The notes under the pieces: model-generated
Told to the model about the DNA's origin: nothing
The model's input: the letters and a program-made list of their open reading frames with translations, nothing else
The model's database searches: none
Shown here: in pieces, positions 21,494 to 29,647 of the stretch
Position numbering within the stretch: the first letter of the stretch is position 1
How the letters are laid out: every line of letters begins with the position of its first letter
Position numbers and translations under genes: made by a program
Origin: Neisseria sp.
GTDB taxonomy: Bacteria > Pseudomonadota > Gammaproteobacteria > Burkholderiales > Neisseriaceae
Direction: 5' to 3'
Assembly (NCBI RefSeq): GCF_030530745.1
Contig: NZ_JAUMUI010000003.1
Span: forward strand, 78,394-142,393
DNA: 64,000 bases

Positions 21494-22504
21494 TTATTTC
21501 AGAGCGCGTATCCCCACTGCATCGCGCACTTGGTCGAGCAGCACGCGGGCTTCTTTTCGGGCTTTGGCCGCACCTGCCTGCAAAACCTCTTCGATTTGCG
21601 CGGGGTTGGCGGTGAGCGCGGCATAGCGTTCGCGCGGTTCGGCCAATTCGGCGTTGATTTTCGCCGCCAGCAGTTTTTTTGCTTCGCCCCAAGCCAGCCC
21701 TTCGGCCAGCATTTGTGTAAAATCAGCGGTTTCCTGCGGCGTGGCGAAGGCTTTGTATATCTCGAACAGCGGGCTTTCGCCAGGCTGCTTCGGCTCGCCC
21801 GGCTCTTTGAGGTTGGTGATGATTTTGTTCACCGATTTTTGGGTTTTCTTGTCGTTTTCCCACAGCGGAATGGTGTTGCCGTAGCTTTTGCTCATTTTAC
21901 GGCCGTCCAAACCCGCCAACAGCTCGACGTTTTCGTCGATTTTCACTTCCGGCAGGGTAAATACTTCTTTAAAGCGGTGGTTGAAGCGGCCGGCGATGTC
22001 GCGCGCCATCTCGACATGCTGGATCTGGTCGCGCCCCACCGGCACTTCGTTTGCCTGAAACATCAGAATATCGGCGCTCATCAGAATCGGGTAACTGTAT
22101 AAGCCCATCTCGATTTGGTGGTCTTGGTCTTCCTGCCCTTTGTCCAGATTTTCCTGCACCGCGGCTTTATAGGCATGGGCGCGGTTCATCAGCCCTTTGG
22201 CGGTGATGCAGGTGAGTATCCAGTTTAATTCCATGATTTCGGGAATATCGCTCTGGCGGTAAAACGTGGTGCGCTCGGGGTCAAGTCCGCAGGCCAGCCA
22301 AGTGGCGGCAACGGCTTGGGTGGACACGTGAATCACCGCCGGATCATGGCACTTGATAATGCCGTGGTAGTCGGCAAGAAACAGATAGGATTCGGTGCCG
22401 GGATTCTGCGCGGCACGCACGGCGGGGCGGATGGCGCCGACATAATTGCCCAAATGGGGGATGCCGGTGGTGGTTACCCCGGTTAAAACGCGTTTTCTGG
22501 TCAT
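21494..22504 (-). CDS. trpS: tryptophanyl-tRNA synthetase
   Basis: The ATG at 22504 gives a 336-residue class I synthetase starting M-T-R-K-R-V-L-T-G; the longer upstream frame runs into a repeat and is not coding. The HIGH-like motif is P-H-L-G-N-Y and the KMSKS motif is intact ([10 protein letters not shown]). It charges tRNA-Trp. Its 5' side borders the bacteriocin array: the repeated leader segment begins only about 45 bp upstream. Confidence 0.96.
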   Translation of the reverse strand: MTRKRVLTGVTTTGIPHLGNYVGAIRPAVRAAQNPGTESYLFLADYHGIIKCHDPAVIHVSTQAVAATWLACGLDPERTTFYRQSDIPEIMELNWILTCITAKGLMNRAHAYKAAVQENLDKGQEDQDHQIEMGLYSYPILMSADILMFQANEVPVGRDQIQHVEMARDIAGRFNHRFKEVFTLPEVKIDENVELLAGLDGRKMSKSYGNTIPLWENDKKTQKSVNKIITNLKEPGEPKQPGESPLFEIYKAFATPQETADFTQMLAEGLAWGEAKKLLAAKINAELAEPRERYAALTANPAQIEEVLQAGAAKARKEARVLLDQVRDAVGIRALK

Positions 22505-22687
22505 GACAGCTTTCTTTATCTCTTTGCAAACGGGCTTAAAACGGCGGCAGAGGCCGCCTGAAAATCTCTCATTATACAGGCAAATACCGGGATATTTTAT
22601 TGCCGCCGTGCGGCGGGCGGATATTTCCATGTATTAACCCAAAAACATATTTCTCAAAAAACCCATTCTGATTGCACAAAAATTAAC

Positions 22688-22703
22688 AAAAAAAAAAAAA
22701 AAA
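22688..22703 (+). repeat. poly-A tract, 16 A
   Basis: Uninterrupted run of 16 A, 107 bases before the start codon of peptide A. The paralogous tract at 24437 has 18. Homopolymers of this length slip in Neisseria and can change promoter strength. Confidence 0.8.
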
Positions 22704-22753
22704 CTAAAACAAAATTATAAAAACTATATCAATAAAAACGAATCCCACCTATA

Positions 22754-22777
22754 GAATTCACGCCGACGGCGGAATTC
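22754..22777 (+). promoter_or_regulatory. palindrome upstream of peptide A, possible operator or hairpin
   Basis: GAATTC-A-CGCCG-A-CGGCG-GAATTC, an 11-base-arm inverted repeat 33 bases before the ATG, conserved in the second repeat copy. A TATAGA just upstream could be the -10 box, in which case the palindrome covers the transcript start. Confidence 0.5.
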
Positions 22778-22810
22778 TTGAATTATCAAACTATCATTAG
22801 GAGTTTTATT

Positions 22811-23107
22811 ATGAGAACTTTAAATGCAAATGAATTGAACTATGTGTCTGGTGGCTTGGTACTTAATGCTGTTGGTGGTATTGCAGGAGGAATAGGAGGA
22901 CACTTTGGGTACCTAGGCGGTGCGATTGCAAGTGGCACATATAACAGAAATGCACATTTGGCAGCAATTGGTGCTGGAGCAATAGGTGGAGCAGTTAACC
23001 CGATAAGAGGCGTTGGCAGTGCCATTGCAACTTTCGGAAGTAGTACTGCGCTGACAGGTGCAACAACCTATATTGGTAATACTGGAACAAGTACCCGTAT
23101 CAGATAA
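22811..23107 (+). CDS. double-glycine leader bacteriocin-type peptide A
   Basis: A 98-residue peptide starting at the ATG after TTAGGAGTTTTATT (the frame is open further upstream but has no ribosome site). The 15-residue leader M-R-T-L-N-A-N-E-L-N-Y-V-S-G-G has the Leu/Glu/Leu/Val/Gly-Gly pattern cut by C39-peptidase ABC exporters. The mature part (~83 residues) is very rich in Gly, Ala and Ile, with repeated G-G/G-x-x-G, like pore-forming class II bacteriocins. N-P-I-R-G-V-G is shared in altered form (S-P-V-R/N-G-I) with peptides B and C. Low GC for this genome. Function inferred. Confidence 0.75.
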   Translation: MRTLNANELNYVSGGLVLNAVGGIAGGIGGHFGYLGGAIASGTYNRNAHLAAIGAGAIGGAVNPIRGVGSAIATFGSSTALTGATTYIGNTGTSTRIR

Positions 23108-23130
23108 ATACGGTGTTTTCAGTATGTATT

Positions 23131-23160
23131 AGGCATGTTATGGAAAATCATAACATGCCT
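23131..23160 (+). terminator. hairpin between peptide A and its membrane gene
   Basis: AGGCATGTTATG, six-base loop, CATAACATGCCT: a perfect 12-base stem with no T run. It has the same placement as the hairpin at 5173-5202. Confidence 0.55.
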
Positions 23161-23189
23161 CCAATTCCATCAAAAACAAATATTTTAAT

Positions 23190-23435
23190 ATGATTATCAT
23201 GGCTTTTTTAGCAACTTGCTTTATGCTTTGTTTCGGGTTTGCCAATTATTGCGTCAAAAATAAATTTTATAGGATTGTTTTTTTAATTTTAGGATGGGTG
23301 TTGTTCGGTTTACATTCTTATTTTTTACAAAAAACCATAGATGATTACAACTTCAAGCAAATATCTATTTATTTTTTATACTTGTTTGCCCAGTTGGTTG
23401 CTTTTATTTTTCTGTTTCGTAAGTTTGACAAATAA
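23190..23435 (+). CDS. small membrane protein, putative immunity protein A1
   Basis: An 81-residue protein with three membrane segments (about residues 3-19, 27-44 and 60-76) and a basic end (F-R-K-F-D-K). It is clearly a paralogue of the protein at 24041: both share F-M-L-C-F-G-F-A-N, K-N-x-F-Y-R-I, a G-W and F-L-Y-L-F-x-Q. No strong ribosome site is seen; the second Met (I-I-M-A-F) is an alternative start. Immunity to peptide A is a guess from position. Confidence 0.55.
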   Translation: MIIMAFLATCFMLCFGFANYCVKNKFYRIVFLILGWVLFGLHSYFLQKTIDDYNFKQISIYFLYLFAQLVAFIFLFRKFDK

Positions 23436-23446
23436 CCTGCTTCGTT

Positions 23447-23701
23447 GTGTACAATGAAATCCAAAATGTATCCGGCGGCTGGGTTGTCGCACATGCTGCA
23501 GGAGCTGTATTGGGAGGTTATGCCAGTGGATACGGCTATTTGGCCGGCGGCGGTAAAGATCCTGATGGATTTCGCAATGCCGTTATTGCAGGGGCAGCGG
23601 GAGGAGCACTCAGTCCTGTGAGAGGCATTGCATCCGGTGCTACTGCAATTGCCAGCGGAATAGTCAGTGGGGCTGTAAATACACACCTGTCAAAAAATTA
23701 G
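23447..23701 (+). CDS. bacteriocin-type peptide B with truncated leader
   Basis: Reads Y-N-E-I-Q-N-V-S-G-G-W after a GTG, so the Gly-Gly processing site is present but the first residues of the usual leader (M-R-T-L-N-A) are gone; an in-frame stop lies seven codons upstream of the GTG and no ribosome site is seen. The mature part is a close paralogue of peptide C, sharing G-Y-G-Y-L-A-G-G-G-K-D-P and S-P-V-x-G-I. It begins 11 bp after the A1 membrane gene. It could be translated by coupling from GTG, or be a silent cassette that donates sequence by recombination. Either is inference. Confidence 0.55.
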   Translation: MYNEIQNVSGGWVVAHAAGAVLGGYASGYGYLAGGGKDPDGFRNAVIAGAAGGALSPVRGIASGATAIASGIVSGAVNTHLSKN

Positions 23702-23710
23702 GATACAAGT

Positions 23711-23920
23711 ATGTGGGATATGCTATATGAACCTTTATTTATCGGCCTAAGCATATTACAGATGATTCTATTTGGAGCAATAGTACTTGGCCTTTATATT
23801 TTTTATATTTTTGTCATGAAGCGTATCCATCATAATTTACTGCTTACATTTTTAGCACAAACTGGAGCAGCCATTATCGTCGGCTATCTAGTTTCTAAAA
23901 TTTTTAATATTCATCATTAA
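23711..23920 (+). CDS. small membrane protein, putative immunity protein B
   Basis: A 69-residue protein, two membrane segments (about residues 9-35 and 45-63), His-rich around 40 and at the C-terminus. Ribosome site TTAGGA overlaps the stop of peptide B, nine bases upstream. Sequence differs from the A1-type membrane proteins. It is followed by a strong hairpin. Immunity role inferred from position only. Confidence 0.5.
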   Translation: MWDMLYEPLFIGLSILQMILFGAIVLGLYIFYIFVMKRIHHNLLLTFLAQTGAAIIVGYLVSKIFNIHH

Positions 23921-23936
23921 CTGAATATCTAAAAAT

Positions 23937-23967
23937 AACACTGCCTGTAAATTTTACAGGCAGTGTT
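23937..23967 (+). terminator. hairpin after the peptide B unit
   Basis: AACACTGCCTGTAAA and TTTTACAGGCAGTGTT form a long perfect stem followed by a weak T-rich tail. Likely transcription end for the left half of the array. Confidence 0.7.
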
Positions 23968-24040
23968 CTTATAACTAAAATGCTGCTTTAATGCCGTTTG
24001 AAACTTAATTTATGCCGATTGGCCTCCAATGGGAGGAAGA

Positions 24041-24277
24041 ATGCTTTATTATGCAGCAATATTGGCTACAGCTTTTATGCTTTGCTTCGGATTTGCCAAC
24101 CATATAATCAAAAACAGGTTTTATAGAATAACCTGTTTGATTTCCGGTTGGATTATTTTCACTTTTCATCAGTATGTCATAATAAATAACATAGAACATG
24201 TTCCGGGCCGTTATTTTTTATACTTATTCACACAGGCCGTTATCCTTGTTTTTCTGTTCCGAAGATTTTCAAAATAA
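24041..24277 (+). CDS. orphan small membrane protein, paralogue of A1
   Basis: Starting at the ATG after GGGAGGAAGA gives 78 residues (M-L-Y-Y-A-A-I-L-A-T-A-F-M-L-C-F-G); an in-frame ATG 12 bases earlier overlaps the ribosome site and is less likely. Three membrane segments, basic tail F-R-R-F-S-K. Paralogue of the A1 protein at 23190 through the whole length. No peptide gene precedes it: a terminator-like hairpin is upstream and repeat copy 2 begins 22 bp downstream. It may be an orphan immunity gene left after loss of its peptide. Confidence 0.55.
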   Translation: MLYYAAILATAFMLCFGFANHIIKNRFYRITCLISGWIIFTFHQYVIINNIEHVPGRYFLYLFTQAVILVFLFRRFSK

Positions 24278-24436
24278 TCATCTTTTTAAAACCGGTACAG
24301 GCCGCCTGAAAACCCCTGCATTATACAGGCAAATACCGGGATATTTTATTGCCGCCGTACGTCGGGCGGATATTTCCATGTATTAGCTCAAAAACATATT
24401 TCTCAAATAATCCATTCCGATCGCACAAAAATTAAC

Positions 24437-24454
24437 AAAAAAAAAAAAAAAAAA
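24437..24454 (+). repeat. poly-A tract, 18 A
   Basis: Uninterrupted 18 A, 107 bases before the start of peptide C, matching the 16-base tract of copy 1 in position. Confidence 0.8.
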
Positions 24455-24504
24455 CTAAAACAAAATTATAAAAACTATATCAATAAAAACGAATCCCACC
24501 TATA

Positions 24505-24528
24505 GAATTCACGCCGACGGCGGAGTTC
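24505..24528 (+). promoter_or_regulatory. palindrome upstream of peptide C
   Basis: GAATTC-A-CGCCG-A-CGGCG-GAGTTC; same place as the perfect palindrome of copy 1, with one arm base changed. It lies 33 bases before the ATG. Confidence 0.45.
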
Positions 24529-24561
24529 TTGATTTATCAAACTATCATTAGGAGTTTTATT

Positions 24562-24831
24562 ATGAGAACTTTAAATGCAAATGAAATCCAACATGTATCC
24601 GGCGGCTGGGTTGCCAATGCGTTAGGTGCGGCAGCAGGAGCATACGGAGCCGGATACGGCTATCTTGCCGGAGGCGGCAAAGATCCCAATAGATTTTTAG
24701 GAGCCGTAGCACTGGGGGGGCTTACTGGCGCAGCAAGTCCTGTGAACGGTATTCGTTCTGCCGCAAAGACAGCAGCTGTCTCATTCGGAGGTAGTGCCGC
24801 CACCACTGCAATTGGAAGTCCTTATTTTTAA
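24562..24831 (+). CDS. double-glycine leader bacteriocin-type peptide C
   Basis: An 89-residue peptide from the ATG after ATTAGGAGTTTTATT. The leader M-R-T-L-N-A-N-E-I-Q-H-V-S-G-G is intact and nearly identical to that of peptide A over the first nine residues. The mature part (~74 residues) is Gly/Ala-rich and closely related to peptide B, for example G-Y-G-Y-L-A-G-G-G-K-D-P. The predicted product would be exported and cut after Gly-Gly by a transporter encoded elsewhere. A 52-residue membrane protein gene follows after 4 bp. Confidence 0.75.
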   Translation: MRTLNANEIQHVSGGWVANALGAAAGAYGAGYGYLAGGGKDPNRFLGAVALGGLTGAASPVNGIRSAAKTAAVSFGGSAATTAIGSPYF

Positions 24832-24835
24832 ATAA

Positions 24836-24994
24836 ATGAAAAAAGATTTTCTATTCTTTTTTGTTATTCTATTATCATTTATTACCATAATAATAGGGTT
24901 AAAATACTTGTTTCCTGATAGAGATATGTTTTACTGGCAGCTAGGAACAAGCTTAACTGCTGCAGTTCTTATCCGAAAACTGTTCAAATATTAA
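24836..24994 (+). CDS. 52-residue membrane protein, putative immunity protein C
   Basis: A short frame, M-K-K-D-F-L-F-F-F-V..., ending L-I-R-K-L-F-K-Y. One strong membrane helix (residues 5-22) and a second, weaker one near the C-terminus, with a basic end. It starts four bases after the peptide C stop, so translation is probably coupled, and ends just before a terminator hairpin. Small size and placement fit an immunity protein; there is no sequence match to the other three membrane proteins. Confidence 0.5.
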   Translation: MKKDFLFFFVILLSFITIIIGLKYLFPDRDMFYWQLGTSLTAAVLIRKLFKY

Positions 24995-25004
24995 CCCTCA
25001 ATCC

Positions 25005-25031
25005 AAAGGGAAGAATTTAATTCTTCCCTTT
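25005..25031 (+). terminator. terminator at the end of the bacteriocin array
   Basis: AAAGGGAAGAA, TTTAA loop, TTCTTCCCTTT: perfect 11-base stem 11 bp after the last membrane gene. Confidence 0.75.
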
Positions 25032-25169
25032 CTGCTTTCCGCTTCGGCCTACTTATTTTTCAGACGGCCTCAAACAAGCACTCAACCCGAACTTACCCAC
25101 AAACTAAATAAAATAATCAAACAAAAACAGAATATTGAATAAAACAGCTGCAATAAAAAGCAGTTTTTT

Positions 25170-25198
25170 CTTGACTTATCCACAACCAAACCCATATA
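25170..25198 (+). promoter_or_regulatory. candidate heat-shock (RpoH) promoter of clpB
   Basis: CTTGACT at 25170-25176, 14-base spacer, CCCATATA at 25191-25198, close to the sigma-32 pattern CTTGAAA/CCCCATNT. About 40 bp before the clpB ATG. The spacer contains a perfect DnaA box, TTATCCACA (25176-25184). Confidence 0.55.
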
Positions 25199-25237
25199 GC
25201 CTGCATTCAAAAACCATATCTGATAAAAGGCAAACAG

Positions 25238-27811
<2,574 letters not shown>

Positions 27812-27830
27812 GCGTTTGATGGTATTGTAA

Positions 27831-27864
27831 ACAGGCCGTCTGAAAAATATTTCAGACGGCCTGT
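27831..27864. terminator. DUS-pair terminator after clpB
   Basis: ACAGGCCGTCTGAAA, AATA loop and complement, 20 bp after clpB and convergent with the kinase gene. Confidence 0.75.
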
Positions 27865-27890
27865 TATTTTGCCCCACCCAAGCCGGCAAT

Positions 27891-28538
27891 CTACACTTCG
27901 CTCAAGTTCAGATAATGGCGGCTGCCCTGCATATCGCTCATGGCGCGCAGCAGCATTTCGAAGTGGTCGTCGTTGTTGATGAAGTCCAACTCGTCGGCAT
28001 TGGCGATCAACAGCGGCGAGTTTTGATAGAGGTGGAAAAAACGGCGGTATTCGTCTTGAATCTGCCCCAAATAGCCGGGCGGGAAAACGTTCATCATGTT
28101 GCCGTGCCGCTTTTGCAGGCGTTTTTGGGCGTTTTCGTCGGATGTCTGCAAATAGATCACCAAATCGGGCACGGGGTATTCGGGCATAATTTTGCGCTTC
28201 ATCTGCCAAAACAGGGTTTGTTCGTTGGCAGGATCGCTGCCTTTGAGCACCACCGGCACGAAAATCTGGTCTTTTTCAAGCAGGAAATCGGCGATAATGC
28301 GCTCGTTTTTTTCTTCTTCGGTGTTAATCAGCTCCACCGCTTCGGCGCGGCGCATCAGAAAATACAGCTCGGTGGCCAAGCCGTGGTTGGCGGCGTTGAG
28401 GTAGAACTGCTCCAAAAAGGGATTGCGCTCGGGGCTTTCGGTTAAGTGCAGGGCATCGAAATATTCTGCCAAACGGCGGCTCAGCTCGGATTTGCCGCTG
28501 CCGATGGAGCCTTCTACTACGATATAACGGTGGTGCAT
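27891..28538 (-). CDS. deoxynucleoside kinase (dNK family)
   Basis: The ATG at 28538 gives a 215-residue protein starting M-H-H-R-Y-I-V-V-E-G; the frame is open 75 bases further upstream but that part is DUS-rich and unlike the family. P-loop G-S-I-G-S-G-K-S (residues 10-17), then L-x-E-S-P-E-R-N-P-F-L-E-x-F-Y typical of deoxyadenosine/deoxyguanosine kinases, and D-L-V-I-Y-L-Q-T-S. It phosphorylates salvaged deoxynucleosides; the exact base preference cannot be read. It follows folK, a frequent neighbour pair in Neisseria and related bacteria. Confidence 0.85.
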   Translation of the reverse strand: MHHRYIVVEGSIGSGKSELSRRLAEYFDALHLTESPERNPFLEQFYLNAANHGLATELYFLMRRAEAVELINTEEEKNERIIADFLLEKDQIFVPVVLKGSDPANEQTLFWQMKRKIMPEYPVPDLVIYLQTSDENAQKRLQKRHGNMMNVFPPGYLGQIQDEYRRFFHLYQNSPLLIANADELDFINNDDHFEMLLRAMSDMQGSRHYLNLSEV

Positions 28539-28593
28539 GATGGGTGGTCTTTCTGTGGTGGTCGGTTGTTTGTCTGCCTGTTCGGGCGGCGGT

Positions 28594-29130
28594 TCAGACG
28601 GCCTGACTGCCAAGGCCGTCTGAAAAAACGGGGACGGCTTCGGTTACGGCGATGCCGCCGCTGCCCAATTGTTCCGCCAAATCCGCCGCGCGGCCGTGGC
28701 TGCCTATGCGGAAATCGGGGGCGATTTCGGCCAGCGGGCGCATCACGAAACTGCGCTCGTGGGCGCGCGGGTGCGGCAGGGTGAGGTGCGGGTCTCTGCT
28801 GGATTCCCCGTTGTAGTCGATAATATCCAAATCGAGCGTACGCGGGGCATTGCGGAAACTGCGCTCGCGCCCGAAGTCTTGTTCTATGCCGTTTAACACG
28901 GCCAGCAGACCGGATCCGCCCAAGTTGGTGGATACGGTGCAGACAGCGTTAACGAAGTCGGGCTGGTCAGTGTAGCCCACAGGCGCAGTGGTATAGAGCG
29001 AAGATACGCGCCGCAGTTCAATCTGCGGGTGTTCGGCAATGATTTGTAAGGCGTTTTTTATCTGCCGCGCGGGGTTTTTCAGATTGCTGCCCAGGGCGAT
29101 TACGGCAGTGTCGGTTAAAGGTGCAGGCAT
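28594..29130 (-). CDS. folK: 7,8-dihydro-6-hydroxymethylpterin pyrophosphokinase
   Basis: A 178-residue HPPK that transfers pyrophosphate from ATP to the pterin in folate synthesis. Motifs: A-L-G-S-N-L near the N-terminus, S-x-x-Y-T-T-A-P-V-G-Y-T-D-Q-P-x-F-x-N-A, R-x-R-S-x-x-x-A-P-R-T-L-D-L-D-I-I and L-P-H-P-R. The C-terminus beyond residue ~160 is extended by an in-frame DUS (S-D-G-L), probably dispensable. Middle gene of a three-gene minus-strand run, SirB2-like, folK, kinase. Confidence 0.94.
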   Translation of the reverse strand: MPAPLTDTAVIALGSNLKNPARQIKNALQIIAEHPQIELRRVSSLYTTAPVGYTDQPDFVNAVCTVSTNLGGSGLLAVLNGIEQDFGRERSFRNAPRTLDLDIIDYNGESSRDPHLTLPHPRAHERSFVMRPLAEIAPDFRIGSHGRAADLAEQLGSGGIAVTEAVPVFSDGLGSQAV

Positions 29131-29149
29131 AATTTTTCAGACGGCCTTG

Positions 29150-29521
29150 TTAAAACGGTTTGTAACGCGCCAGATAAACCATCGCCGCCACGCACAGCAT
29201 CGACAAGGCATAGCCCGCCCATGCCCTGCCGGTTCTCGGCTCGGCGCGCACGGTCATCATGCCGAAACCGATATAGGCCAGCAGCAGCAACAGTTTCACA
29301 CCCAGCCAGCCTGCATTGCCGAAGGGAGTGAAACGGGTGATTTTCATCAGCCACAATCCGGTAAACAGCAGCAGCGTATCGTTGAAATGGGGGATGATTT
29401 TCAAAATTTTCGACAGCGGTTCTCCGGGCCTGGCGGCGCGCAGCCAGAAACGCAGGTTGAACAGCAGCACAGTAACGGCCACAAACAGCATATGGCTGTG
29501 TTTCACAATCAGATATTGCAT
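29150..29521 (-). CDS. SirB2-family inner membrane protein
   Basis: A 123-residue protein with four membrane segments and the SirB2 pattern: V-K-H-S-H-M at the start, a central K-I-I-P-H-F-N-D-T-L-L-L segment and a W-L-x-V-K-L-L-L-L-L-A-Y-I-G-F-G. SirB2 proteins are poorly understood and have been linked to invasion gene regulation in Salmonella. The stop is 19 bp before folK, so the two are probably co-transcribed. Confidence 0.8.
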   Translation of the reverse strand: MQYLIVKHSHMLFVAVTVLLFNLRFWLRAARPGEPLSKILKIIPHFNDTLLLFTGLWLMKITRFTPFGNAGWLGVKLLLLLAYIGFGMMTVRAEPRTGRAWAGYALSMLCVAAMVYLARYKPF

Positions 29522-29647
29522 GGCGGCTTCAATATTTGTTTTTTCAGACGGCCCGTATTGTAACCCGAAACCGGTATGGATTTTGTATCTTCAGTAGCGT
29601 GATGGCCGTGATTAAAACCGAGGAGGGGTTTAAAACGACGGCATGGA

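Larger units (their letters stand above)
22549..22834 (+). repeat. bacteriocin promoter/leader repeat, copy 1
   Basis: About 286 bp that recur almost unchanged at 24300-24585: a GCCGCCTGAAAA start, CATTATACAGGCAAATACCG, a poly-A tract, a palindrome, the ribosome site TTAGGAG and the first codons of the peptide gene. Copies differ at scattered bases and in poly-A length. The repeat ends inside the leader codons, where the two peptides diverge. Confidence 0.85.
24300..24585 (+). repeat. bacteriocin promoter/leader repeat, copy 2
   Basis: Second copy of the segment at 22549-22834; unit spacing about 1.75 kb. It differs by scattered substitutions, an 18-base instead of 16-base poly-A tract (24437-24454) and one base in the palindrome (GAGTTC for GAATTC). 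Confidence 0.85.

Noticed and set aside
22549-25031. Prophage remnant or integron cassette array
   Set aside because: No integrase, attC-like site, terminase or tail gene; the repeats are promoter/leader segments.
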